DNA of 33,631 nucleotides, from NCBI RefSeq assembly GCF_001440035.1, contig NZ_LJYG01000104.1:123656-157286 (forward strand), in the 5' to 3' direction. Both the position numbers and the translations under genes were made by a program. Source of the stretch: Bradyrhizobium manausense (lineage in GTDB: Bacteria; Pseudomonadota; Alphaproteobacteria; Rhizobiales; Xanthobacteraceae). Below, piece by piece: positions 20,878-28,495 of the stretch. Under the pieces are notes generated by a model, which saw nothing but the letters and a program-made list of their open reading frames with translations, was not told where the DNA came from and did not search any database. Each line of letters opens with the position of its first letter. The first letter of the stretch is position 1.

Positions 20878-22038
20878 ATGAAGATCACTGGGATTCGGAC
20901 GCACATCCTTGAAGCAAGACTGTCCCAGCCCTTCGCCTATTCGCGCGCCTGGTACGACACTCGCACCGCCATGCTGGTCGAGGTCGAGACGGACACCGGC
21001 CTGACCGGCTGGGGCGAGTGCTACGGTCCTGCGCGGATGACTGCGGCCGTCGTGCAGGGCGTCGCGCCGTGGCTGGTCGGCCAGGATCCACTGCAAACCG
21101 ACGTGCTGTGGCGGATGATCTATGCACGCCTGCGCGATCACGGCCAGAAGGGCGTGGTGATCCAGGGATTGAGTGGCATCGACATCGCGCTGTGGGACAT
21201 CAAGGGCAAGCATTTTGGCGTACCGGCCTATCAATTGCTCGGAGGCGCCGCGCGCAAGGAGGTGCAGGCCTACGCGACCGGGCTCTACCGGCGCAGGTCA
21301 GGCGATCCCCTCAAATATCTGCCGGAGGAAGCAGCCAGCTATGCCGCGGAAGGCTTTCGCGCCGTAAAGCTGAAGGTCGGCTTCGGCATCGAGGAAGACG
21401 CTGCAGTCACGCACGCCGTGCGCGAGGCGATTGGCGGCGATGTCGCTCTGATGGTCGACGCGAACCACGCCTATGATGCCGTCGCCGCGATCCGACTCGG
21501 ACGGCTGATCGAGCGTCACGACATCTCCTGGTTCGAGGAGCCGGTGCCGCCGGAGGACGTCGCCGGCTATCGCGCGGTGAGGTCCGCGCTCTCCATTCCC
21601 ATCGCCGGCGGCGAATGCGAGTTCACGCGCTTCGGCTTCCGCGACCTGTTTGCCTCGCATGCCCTCGACATCGCCCAGCCCGACACTTGCGCGGCCGGGG
21701 GACTCACCGAATGCAAGAAGATCGCCGACATGAGCGAAGCGTTCAGCGTCCGCTACAACCCGCACGTCTGGGGCACCGGAATCGCGATCGCCGCCTCGCT
21801 GCAGCTCCTCGCGGTGCTGCCCTCGCATACGCCAACTTCGCTGGCGCCGCTCGAGCCAATGCTCGAATTCGACCGCACCGAGCATCCGATCCGGCAGGCG
21901 ATCCTGAAAGAGCCGATCGAGCACCGTAACGGCATCGTTCGCGTGCCTGACGATCCCGGACTCGGCATCGAGGTCGACCGCGAGGCGATGGCGCGGTTTG
22001 TCGTGAATGAGAACTGGACCCCGCAACGCGGCGTGTGA
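20878..22038 (+). CDS. Mandelate racemase / muconate lactonizing enzyme family protein (MR subgroup)
   Basis: A 386-residue enolase-superfamily enzyme that abstracts a proton alpha to a carboxylate using Mg2+. The active-site residues fall almost exactly at mandelate-racemase numbering: Lys164 and Lys166 (KLK), metal ligands Asp194, Glu220 and Glu246, and the Asp269/His296 pair (AQPD and NPHVWG). The KxK plus His-Asp arrangement places it in the MR subgroup, which includes sugar-acid dehydratases and D-galactarolactone cycloisomerase. The NPHVWGTGIA segment resembles the latter, but the substrate is not certain. It starts 14 bp after the histidine kinase stop codon and is probably cotranscribed with it, an unusual pairing. 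The gene is convergent with ccdA, 20 bp away. Confidence 0.92.
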   Translation: MKITGIRTHILEARLSQPFAYSRAWYDTRTAMLVEVETDTGLTGWGECYGPARMTAAVVQGVAPWLVGQDPLQTDVLWRMIYARLRDHGQKGVVIQGLSGIDIALWDIKGKHFGVPAYQLLGGAARKEVQAYATGLYRRRSGDPLKYLPEEAASYAAEGFRAVKLKVGFGIEEDAAVTHAVREAIGGDVALMVDANHAYDAVAAIRLGRLIERHDISWFEEPVPPEDVAGYRAVRSALSIPIAGGECEFTRFGFRDLFASHALDIAQPDTCAAGGLTECKKIADMSEAFSVRYNPHVWGTGIAIAASLQLLAVLPSHTPTSLAPLEPMLEFDRTEHPIRQAILKEPIEHRNGIVRVPDDPGLGIEVDREAMARFVVNENWTPQRGV

Positions 22039-22058
22039 ACCTTCCGATTTGCACAGCC

Positions 22059-22790
22059 CTACCCGATCGTCTGCAGCACCGGGAACGTCTCCAGCAGCCA
22101 GATGCTGACATTGGAGACCGCGCCGGTGAGGAAGCCGATGCCGGTGATGACCATCAGCACGCCCATGGCGCGCTCGACATTGACAAGGTGGCCCTTCATC
22201 CGCGCGAACAGCGTGGAGAACTGCTCGATCATCAGCGCGGCGATCAGGAAGGGGATGCCGAGGCCCGCGGAATAGACCGCGAGCAGACCTGCGCCCTTCG
22301 TCACCGTCGCCTCGGCCGCCGCGATCGACAGGATCGCGGCGAGGATCGGGCCGATGCACGGCGTCCAGCCGAACGCGAAGGCGAGCCCCATGATATAGGC
22401 GCCCCACAGCCCGACGGGCTTCGGGATCGGAAGCCGACCTTCGCGCATCAGGAAGCCGATCCGCGTCAGCCCGAGGAAGTGCAGACCCATGATGATGATG
22501 ACGATGCCGGCAAGGATCGACAATTCCGCCGACCAGGCCCGGATCAGCCCGCCGATCAGCGAGGCACTGGCGCCGAGCGCCACGAACACCGTGGAGAAGC
22601 CGAGCACGAACAGCAGCGCCGCCATGATGATGGCGCGCTTGGACGCCGTGTCAGGCTCGCCGCTCTCGACGTGCTCGATCGTGGCGCCGGTGAGATAGAT
22701 CAGATAGGGCGGGACCAGGGGCAGGACGCAGGGCGAAAGGAAGCTGACGAGACCGGCAATCATCGCCGCGGGAATCGAAACATTTTGCAT
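22059..22790 (-). CDS. ccdA: Cytochrome c biogenesis protein CcdA
   Basis: This 243-residue inner-membrane protein of the CcdA/DsbD-beta family carries reducing equivalents from cytoplasmic thioredoxin to periplasmic thiol proteins. That supports cytochrome c maturation or disulfide reduction. Six hydrophobic helices are visible. The two redox cysteines are Cys21 (LSPCVLPLVP) and Cys145 (WTPCIGPIL), each in the family motif with proline. The length is normal for stand-alone CcdA. The ATG at 22790 gives the typical N-terminus. No cytochrome c or thioredoxin-like partner gene is adjacent, so its target is not indicated by context. A small hypothetical gene lies 208 bp upstream on the same strand. 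Confidence 0.93.
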   Translation of the reverse strand: MQNVSIPAAMIAGLVSFLSPCVLPLVPPYLIYLTGATIEHVESGEPDTASKRAIIMAALLFVLGFSTVFVALGASASLIGGLIRAWSAELSILAGIVIIIMGLHFLGLTRIGFLMREGRLPIPKPVGLWGAYIMGLAFAFGWTPCIGPILAAILSIAAAEATVTKGAGLLAVYSAGLGIPFLIAALMIEQFSTLFARMKGHLVNVERAMGVLMVITGIGFLTGAVSNVSIWLLETFPVLQTIG

Positions 22791-22998
22791 GATGCAGTCG
22801 GAGCCATCCCGGGCCCTCGGGCCGGGCGCGGGGACTGCGCACGTGACTTGGGCCGAACCGGCTCTGGTGTAGCCGATGCCGGGGAATGCGCAACAGAGGC
22901 GCGATCAAACCAGGGCTCCTCCCGATGCCGTCTGTGATCACAGGTGCGGCATCGGGACGCGCACAATTCTCGCCAAAAAGCGAGATTCGGCGGCGCGG

Positions 22999-23265
22999 CT
23001 ACTTCACCACGCGGAGCAGCGGACGCCGGGGCTGGTCCTGCGTCTGCTTGGAGGGGGGCGGCGGCGCGCTGGCGGCGCTCCGCAACATTTCGTCGCACAG
23101 GGCCTTGAGATCGGCGCTGTCGATTCCTTTGAGCTTCATCCTGACATCGAGGATGACGATCGAGAGCAGCTCGGCCGACTCGCGGCTGTTGCTCTCGTTG
23201 AGAACCTTGCGGCACTCCTCGAGCGTCTCGAGCACCGACTGCAATTGTTCGTCTGTATGCGACAC
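22999..23265 (-). CDS. Small conserved-looking hypothetical protein
   Basis: An 88-residue soluble protein. Its first 65 residues look like an acidic alpha-helical bundle (TDEQLQSVLETLEECRKVL, then ELLSIVILDVRMKLKGI). The C-terminal tail is Pro/Gln/Arg-rich (APPPPSKQTQDQPRRPLLRV) and probably disordered. I chose the GTG at 23265 (SHTDEQ) with GGAAAG about 8 bp upstream; the frame is open another 102 codons, but that part has Arg/Cys/Trp-rich noncoding character. I do not recognise the family. The strong contrast between regular helix and noncoding-like upstream sequence supports the shorter gene. Confidence 0.7.
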   Translation of the reverse strand: MSHTDEQLQSVLETLEECRKVLNESNSRESAELLSIVILDVRMKLKGIDSADLKALCDEMLRSAASAPPPPSKQTQDQPRRPLLRVVK

Positions 23266-23735
23266 CGGCGTTCTTTCCGTTATTTCAGGCTGGAGACGTG
23301 CTTGAAGTGATTCCCTCGGCCCCCCAAGCGACCGAAGGATAGCACGAGGGATCCGAGCCCTCGAATACGAATTCAACGTGTTTCTGCGTCGAAACTGCGG
23401 TTCCGGACGGCATTGCTTCGCGGCGCAAGTCGGAACGGTCGAGGACGAAACGCTTGGCCAGGTGTGATCGATCCACTTCCCGGGAACGCGCGTCATAGCG
23501 TACGCCGTCCTGAGATCCACATGGACCCGGCAATCCCGCAGCCACGTCAAGGCTCGCAACGGAACGCACAACTACCCCTCTTCCGAGCAACAATTTGCCC
23601 GATTCCCGGCGCTAGCAACACTCCAATACCACGTCAGGCGCGGTAAGTATGCCGTTCAAAACTCGCCGTTCCCCAACCCGTCGTGGTTGTGGTTTGCGCT
23701 AGATTCTGCCAGTTTAGCGGTCCGAAGGGACTTGT
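23266..23735. other. Gene-free stretch upstream of the LysR gene
   Basis: About 470 bp in which no reading frame on either strand shows convincing codon use, ribosome binding site or recognisable protein. It must hold the promoters of the minus-strand hypothetical gene and of the divergent LysR gene. The last 100 bp are less GC-rich (GTTCAAAACTCG, CTAGATTCTG). I see no tRNA-like or repeat structure. Confidence 0.5.
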
Positions 23736-24785
23736 ATGCACTCCTTGGCGGAAAGGGGCGTTCCCCTGGAGGAACGCCTAAAAACAAATTTCAGCGGCCT
23801 CTCCGATTGGGACGCGGCCCGCATATTTCTGGAAGTCGTTCGATGCGGCAGTTTCCGCTCGGCGGCCGAACGTCTGTCTCTGTCGATCAACGCTGTCCGC
23901 CGCCGAATCGATGATTTTGAGCGCCAGACCGGCACGACCCTGTTCACCCGCGACGTCCACGGCACCCATCTCACTGACGAAGGCGCGATGGTGGTGTCTG
24001 CCGTCGAGCGCATGGAGGCGGCGGCCTTCGACGTGTTGCGCACCAGCGATTCCACCGCCAACGCCCTCACCGGCGAGGTCCGCGTCGCCGTGACGGAAGG
24101 GTTGGGAACGTTCTGGCTTGCTCCGCGCCTGGTCGAATTCCAGCAGGCCTATCCGAAAGTCCTGGTCGATTTGCATTGCGCGATGCGGTCGGCCGACGTC
24201 TCCCGCCACGAGGCCGACGTCGCCATCCATCTGTCGCGGCCCTCGGCCCTCGACGTCAAGCTGGTCCGGCTCGGCCGCATGCATCTGATGTTCTGGGCTT
24301 CGGAAAAGTACCTTGAGAAATACGGCACGCCGCGCTCGGCCCACGAATTGATCAAGCACCGCCTGGTGCTGCAATTCGCCGACCAGCTCGCCGCCAAGGA
24401 AACCTTTGAAAGCTTCTTCCCGGGCGTTCAGGAACGTGACCTCCTGGTCATGAAGACAAACGTCTCAAGCGCCAACTACTGGGCGGTCGCGAACGGCGCC
24501 GGCATCGGCGTCTTCCCGAGCTATGCCATTGCGCTTGGCGGGAAGTTGATTCCACTGGAGGTCGAATTGAACCGACCACTGGATATCTGGTTGTCTTACC
24601 ATCCCGGTAGCGGCCGGATTCCCCGCGTGCGGCACATGATTGACTGGCTGATCGAAGCTTTCAATCCGGCTCGCTTCCCGTGGTTTAAGGAAGAATTCGT
24701 GCACCCGCATGAATTCAAGGACTCGTATATGGGCGAACCCCTGACCCAGCTCTTCGGGGGATTTTCAACCGAAGAACAAAGGTGA
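23736..24785 (+). CDS. LysR family transcriptional regulator
   Basis: This 349-residue regulator has a winged helix-turn-helix at about residues 24-84 (DWDAARIFLEVVRCGSFRSA, then LSINAVRRRIDDFERQTG and LFTRDVHGTHLTDEG) and a C-terminal periplasmic-binding-protein-like effector domain from about 110 to 310. It is longer than the usual 300 residues because of a 20-residue N-terminal and a 35-residue C-terminal extension (FKEEFVHPHEF to STEEQR). The ATG at 23736 has AAGGGA about 6 bp upstream. It is tightly linked to a downstream XRE regulator: the LysR stop lies within 10 bp of the XRE start. LysR proteins usually regulate a divergent gene, but the divergent neighbour here is a small hypothetical gene 470 bp away. 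Confidence 0.92.
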   Translation: MHSLAERGVPLEERLKTNFSGLSDWDAARIFLEVVRCGSFRSAAERLSLSINAVRRRIDDFERQTGTTLFTRDVHGTHLTDEGAMVVSAVERMEAAAFDVLRTSDSTANALTGEVRVAVTEGLGTFWLAPRLVEFQQAYPKVLVDLHCAMRSADVSRHEADVAIHLSRPSALDVKLVRLGRMHLMFWASEKYLEKYGTPRSAHELIKHRLVLQFADQLAAKETFESFFPGVQERDLLVMKTNVSSANYWAVANGAGIGVFPSYAIALGGKLIPLEVELNRPLDIWLSYHPGSGRIPRVRHMIDWLIEAFNPARFPWFKEEFVHPHEFKDSYMGEPLTQLFGGFSTEEQR

Positions 24786-24793
24786 AAACCAAA

Positions 24794-25186
24794 ATGAAAG
24801 CAGCGGCGAAGAGAATGAAGCAGCGCAGTGCCGGCAAGCCGGACATCGAGCTTGGCAAGCGGATCCGCTTGCGGCGCGTCGAGATGAAGATCTCGCAGGC
24901 TGAGCTCGGCGAAAAGCTTGGCGTGAGCTTCCAACAGGTCCAGAAATACGAGAAGGGCGTCAATCGCGTCGGCGCGGCTCGGCTTCAGCAGATCGCCTCC
25001 GCTCTCGACGTGCCCGTGACCTTCTTCTATGACGGCGACAACAAGGCCCGCGAAGTCGAAAGCCTCCTGTTCCTGGACTCGGCTTTCAGCCTCCGCCTGC
25101 TGCGCGCCTACAGCAAGATCAAGGATCAGACGGTGCAGCGTCAGCTCGTCTCGCTGATGGAATCGATCGCAGCGAACGAAAGCTGA
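24794..25186 (+). CDS. XRE-family helix-turn-helix regulator (PraR/PhrR-like)
   Basis: A 130-residue DNA-binding protein. A lysine/arginine-rich N-tail precedes a Cro/C1-type helix-turn-helix (LGKRIRLRRVEMKISQAELG, then LGVSFQQVQKYEKGVNRVGA) and a C-terminal helical segment (SAFSLRLLRAYSKIKDQTVQ) that ends at SIAANES. This architecture matches the small rhizobial XRE regulators such as PraR/PhrR that act in quorum, biofilm or stress control. I prefer the ATG at 24794, which has AAAGGTG about 9 bp upstream; an in-frame GTG at 24782 would overlap the LysR stop by 4 bp. Either way the gene is coupled to the LysR gene. Confidence 0.88.
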   Translation: MKAAAKRMKQRSAGKPDIELGKRIRLRRVEMKISQAELGEKLGVSFQQVQKYEKGVNRVGAARLQQIASALDVPVTFFYDGDNKAREVESLLFLDSAFSLRLLRAYSKIKDQTVQRQLVSLMESIAANES

Positions 25187-25591
25187 GCCGATCTGCGGTC
25201 CGGCCACCATGGCCGATGTTCAATCCGCCACGTCACGGCGGCGTGGCCGGATTGGACTGGACTGACGGACCCGATCTGACGGATCAGATTGGCCTATGCG
25301 TGATCTGCGCGCGGTCACGGCTTCTGGGCGGTGTTGCCGCCCCTTTTCTCTGGTCATTGCCCCGCCATTCGGCGCTGATTTTGCGAACCCATTCCTGCTC
25401 TGCAGCGACCAATCGAGAGCCTTCGCACTGGGAGGCGCGGGGTTTTTGATTCGCTGTGCTTAATGGGGCCTCAACCCTGACGACCTAGATTGCCGCCGAT
25501 TCTAACGAATCGGCGCACACGGCACGGCGGCCGGAAATTGCTGATGCGAGCGTCCGTTGCGGGCCTCGTCCTCATGGGGAAGACCAGACAG
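25187..25591. other. Intergenic stretch with hairpins before the L,D-transpeptidase gene
   Basis: No convincing gene is present. An imperfect hairpin (25222-25253; AATCCG-CCACG with CGTGG-CGGATT) lies 36 bp after the XRE stop and may end that transcript. A second hairpin at 25494-25515 (CGCCGATTC-TAAC-GAATCGGCG, 9-bp perfect stem) lies about 77 bp before the L,D-transpeptidase ATG and could be an operator or 5'-UTR structure. Confidence 0.5.
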
Positions 25592-26956
25592 ATGTCGAAA
25601 CGCCTTGCCGTGATCATTGCCACGAATCTGTTCGCGACGGGCCTGCTCGCCAGCGCGTCCGCGTTGGCGCAGACCGAGACCACGGGCCAGGCCGGCCCCA
25701 AACCCGCCGCCCCGTCCGGGACGGTACCGGCAACCGCCAACCCGGCTCACGCCGCCGCGCCCAAAACCGCAGTCGCGGCCCCGGCGTCGACCGCCGAGAG
25801 CCGCTCCGCCGCGGCGCTCGCGCTGACGCGTGAGCCGACCTATGACGAGGGCACCGCCCAGCGGATCAAGGACGCGGCGTTGAGCTATTCCGATCTCGCT
25901 GTGCGCGGCGGCTGGCCTGCGATTCCCGCGGACGCCAAGTTCGCGCTCGGCGTCCAGGGCGCCTATGACGACCTCCTGCGCAAGCGCCTGATCCTTTCCG
26001 GTGACCTCGCGGCCGACAAGGCGAGCGGCGCCTTCGACCAGGATCTGGCCGATGCCGTGAAACGCTTCCAGGCCCGACACGGTCTTGCGCCGACCGGCAC
26101 GATGACGCCGCGCACGCTCGCGGCGATGAACGTGTCCGTGCAAAAGCGCATCCGCCAGCTCGAGGCCTCGCTCGAGCGGCTGGAGAACACGAATTTCTCC
26201 TTCGGCCAACGCTACGTCGTGGTCAACATCCCCGCCGCCTTCGCCGAGGCGGTCGAGAACGATGTCGTGGTGCGGCGCTATCGCGTCATCGTCGGCAAGA
26301 CCGAAAAACCCTCGCCGACGCTGACGGCCCAGATCACGGGCGTGGTGCTCAACCCGACCTGGACGGTGCCCTCCTCGATCGCCAAGACCGAGATCTCAGC
26401 GCATATGCGCAAGGACCCGACCTATCTGTCGCGCATGCACATGGAGGTGCTCGACGCCCACGACAATCCGATCGATCCGCATTCGGTCGACTGGTCGGGC
26501 ACGCACACGCCGAACTTCACCGTGCGGCAGCAGAACGGCAGCTTCAATGCGCTCGGCGCGGTGAAGATCGACATGCCGAACTCCTATTCGGTCTATATGC
26601 ACGACACCAACCAGCGCAATCTGTTCAGCGACGACTACCGTTTTGATTCCCACGGTTGCTCCCGCGTCGACAATGTGCGCGATCTCGCGGCCTGGCTGCT
26701 CAAGGACCAGCCGAAATGGACGCGCGCGGCGATCGACGCCGAGATCGCCACCGGTCAGCATCAGGAGGTCGCCATGGCCAAGAAGGTGCCGGTGGCCTGG
26801 ATCTATCTCACGGCGTGGATGACCAAGGACCAGACCATCCAGTTCCGCAACGACGTCTATAACCAGGACGAGCAGTTGCTCGAGGCCACCGCGGAAGAGG
26901 CTGCGTTCTTCAGCAATGCCGGCAACCATCCGCTGACCGCGCATATGGCGCAGTAG
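25592..26956 (+). CDS. Murein L,D-transpeptidase (YkuD domain) with peptidoglycan-binding domain
   Basis: A 454-residue periplasmic enzyme that makes 3-3 cross-links in peptidoglycan or attaches proteins to it. In order: a signal peptide ending SASALAQ (about residue 27); an Ala/Pro-rich linker (31-80); a peptidoglycan-binding region (about 117-178; FDQDLADAVKRFQARHGL); and a YkuD catalytic domain (about 208-375) with His337 (YMHDT) and SHGCSR carrying His354 and the nucleophile Cys356. The large scaffold and insert resemble the LdtD/YcbB class rather than short ErfK enzymes. I chose the ATG at 25592 because it places the signal peptide first; the frame is open 34 codons upstream across a hairpin. 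Confidence 0.93.
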   Translation: MSKRLAVIIATNLFATGLLASASALAQTETTGQAGPKPAAPSGTVPATANPAHAAAPKTAVAAPASTAESRSAAALALTREPTYDEGTAQRIKDAALSYSDLAVRGGWPAIPADAKFALGVQGAYDDLLRKRLILSGDLAADKASGAFDQDLADAVKRFQARHGLAPTGTMTPRTLAAMNVSVQKRIRQLEASLERLENTNFSFGQRYVVVNIPAAFAEAVENDVVVRRYRVIVGKTEKPSPTLTAQITGVVLNPTWTVPSSIAKTEISAHMRKDPTYLSRMHMEVLDAHDNPIDPHSVDWSGTHTPNFTVRQQNGSFNALGAVKIDMPNSYSVYMHDTNQRNLFSDDYRFDSHGCSRVDNVRDLAAWLLKDQPKWTRAAIDAEIATGQHQEVAMAKKVPVAWIYLTAWMTKDQTIQFRNDVYNQDEQLLEATAEEAAFFSNAGNHPLTAHMAQ

Positions 26957-27065
26957 ACATGCAATCGCGGTACGGGCGGATGCAGAGCCGCATCCCCGGC
27001 CGCGGTTGACCCGGGCCTCGGCCTGACAGCACATTGTGCCTCGCCAAACGACAAGCGAGCGCGCG

Positions 27066-27881
27066 ATGCCTGATCTGTCCCAAGAGACTCCCTACGCCGA
27101 CGGCAAGATCCTCAAGCAGGTCACCGACGGCGTCGGAATCATCACCTTCAACAATCCCGACAAGCGCAACGCGATGTCGCTGGAGATGTGGGAGGGATTT
27201 GGCGAAGCGCTGACGTCCTTGCGCGACGACGAGGCGGTGCGCGTCGTGATCCTGCGCGGCGCCGGCGGCAAGGCGTTCGTCTCGGGCGCCGACATCAGCC
27301 AGTTCGAGAAGGTCAGGCACAACGCGGCCGCGTCCGAGGAATACGGCAAGCGCAGTGCGGCCCAGCGCGCGCTGCTCGCCGATTTCCCCAAGCCGACGAT
27401 TGCCTGCATCCAGGGCTTCTGCCTCGGCGGCGGCATGCAGGTCGCGATGCTGGCCGACATCCGCATTGCCGCGCATGACAGCCAGTTCGGCATTCCCGCG
27501 GCGAAGCTCGGCATCGCCTATGGCTATGACGGGTTGAAGCATCTGGTGTCGCTGGTCGGCCCGTCCTGGGCGCGGCTGTTGATGTATACGGGCATGCGCA
27601 TCGATTCCAGCGAGGCGCTGCGCATTGGCCTGGTCGAACGCGTGATCCCGGACGACCAGCTCTGGGGCGAGACCATGGCCATTGCACTGACGATTTCGCA
27701 GAACGCGCCGCTTGCGATCAAGGCCGCCAAGATCACCATCGCAGAGGTGCTGAAGGACGAAAGCGCGCGCGACATGGGCGCCATCAAGGCGATCGGCACC
27801 GCCTGCATGGACAGCGCCGATTTCCGCGAGGGCCGGCAGGCCTTCATGGAGAAGCGCAAGCCGCAGTTCAGGGGAAAGTGA
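27066..27881 (+). CDS. Enoyl-CoA hydratase/isomerase family protein lacking both classical catalytic glutamates
   Basis: A 271-residue crotonase-fold protein. The CoA-binding and oxyanion-hole segments are intact: GKAFVSGADISQF (68-80) and IQGFCLGGGMQVAMLADIRI (115-134). In mitochondrial enoyl-CoA hydratase the acid/base residues are Glu144 in GGGCE and Glu164 in FGQPE. Here the matching positions are Gln125 (GGGMQ) and Ala145 (FGIPA), so simple hydration of enoyl-CoA is doubtful. The fold also supports isomerases, hydrolases and decarboxylases using other residues. The ATG at 27066 begins the normal N-terminus; the frame opens 30 bp upstream without a useful start. There is no other fatty-acid gene beside it. 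Confidence 0.88.
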   Translation: MPDLSQETPYADGKILKQVTDGVGIITFNNPDKRNAMSLEMWEGFGEALTSLRDDEAVRVVILRGAGGKAFVSGADISQFEKVRHNAAASEEYGKRSAAQRALLADFPKPTIACIQGFCLGGGMQVAMLADIRIAAHDSQFGIPAAKLGIAYGYDGLKHLVSLVGPSWARLLMYTGMRIDSSEALRIGLVERVIPDDQLWGETMAIALTISQNAPLAIKAAKITIAEVLKDESARDMGAIKAIGTACMDSADFREGRQAFMEKRKPQFRGK

Positions 27882-27913
27882 CTCCTCCGTCGCGAGCTCA
27901 CATCTCTCGCCAC

Positions 27914-28035
27914 CGTCATTGCGAGGAGCTCTTGCGACGAGGCAATCCAGAATCTTCCGCGGTGGGATTCTGGATTGCTCCGCGGAGCCTGTCATCGGGC
28001 CGCGCTTCGCGCGGACCCGGTGGCTCGCAATGACG
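27914..28035. repeat. CGTCATTGCGAG palindromic repeat with a nested second palindrome
   Basis: The ends (CGTCATTGCGAG and CTCGCAATGACG) and the inner CAATCCAGAATC / GATTCTGGATTG match the other copies in the window. The right arm is interrupted by about 40 bp containing CGGGCCGCGC and GCGCGGACCCG, a separate hairpin. This makes the copy 122 bp instead of about 80. It lies after the crotonase gene and before the aromatic-rich peptide gene. Confidence 0.85.
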
Positions 28036-28177
28036 AGGTGGAGAGACCAAGCACACCAGGAACTCTCACCTAAGCTGAACCTTCATTCACCAAGATTAAA
28101 TTCCTCACTTCCCCGCATCGCGATAGCAACCAATTGATCCGCCGAAGGTTCTCCCGCCACCAACGAGGGAGATCGCG

Positions 28178-28453
28178 ATGAAACTCAAACTTGCCGTTCT
28201 TGGTCTGGCTGCGCTCGGCAGCGCGGCGCTGGCGTCGGGACAAGCGCTGGCGGCGATGCCGAACGGCATTCCCCAAGCTGATCAGGTCGCCGGCGGTCCG
28301 GCCGCCCAGGTCGACCAGGTGCGGATGGTCTGCAACGCCTGGGGCCGCTGCTGGTGGCGCCCGAACTATTATAGCGCCTATGGTTACTATGGCCCGCGCC
28401 CGTTCTACGGACGTCCCTGGGGCTGGCGGCACCGCCACTGGCACCGCTGGTAG
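28178..28453 (+). CDS. Aromatic- and histidine-rich small secreted protein (GCG_CRPN-like)
   Basis: A 91-residue protein with a signal peptide (MKLKLAVLGLAALGSAALAS, cleavage near GQALA-A). The mature part is about 66 residues. Its second half is dominated by Trp, Tyr, Arg, His and Gly (GRCWWRPNYYSAYGYYG, then WGWRHRHWHRW). The CNAWGRCWWRPN segment resembles the GCG_CRPN motif of small rhizobial secreted proteins. The function is unknown; the aromatic/His composition could suit metal or surface binding. The ATG at 28178 follows GAGGGAGA by 6 bp. A strong intrinsic terminator follows the stop codon, so it is a single-gene transcript. Confidence 0.85.
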   Translation: MKLKLAVLGLAALGSAALASGQALAAMPNGIPQADQVAGGPAAQVDQVRMVCNAWGRCWWRPNYYSAYGYYGPRPFYGRPWGWRHRHWHRW

Positions 28454-28459
28454 ATGACG

Positions 28460-28484
28460 AAGGGGCCGCAAGGCCCCTTTTTTT
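28460..28484 (+). terminator. Rho-independent terminator
   Basis: GGGGCC-GCAA-GGCCCC followed by seven T residues, located 7 bp after the stop codon of the aromatic-rich secreted protein gene. It is the clearest intrinsic terminator in the window. On the other strand the A-rich flank also allows some use as a terminator for the convergent dehydrogenase gene ending at 28496. Confidence 0.92.
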
Positions 28485-28495
28485 GAGTGCGCTCG

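Noticed and set aside
25490..25591. Longer start for the L,D-transpeptidase
   Set aside because: It would place 34 non-signal residues, including a hairpin-coding stretch, before a clean signal peptide.
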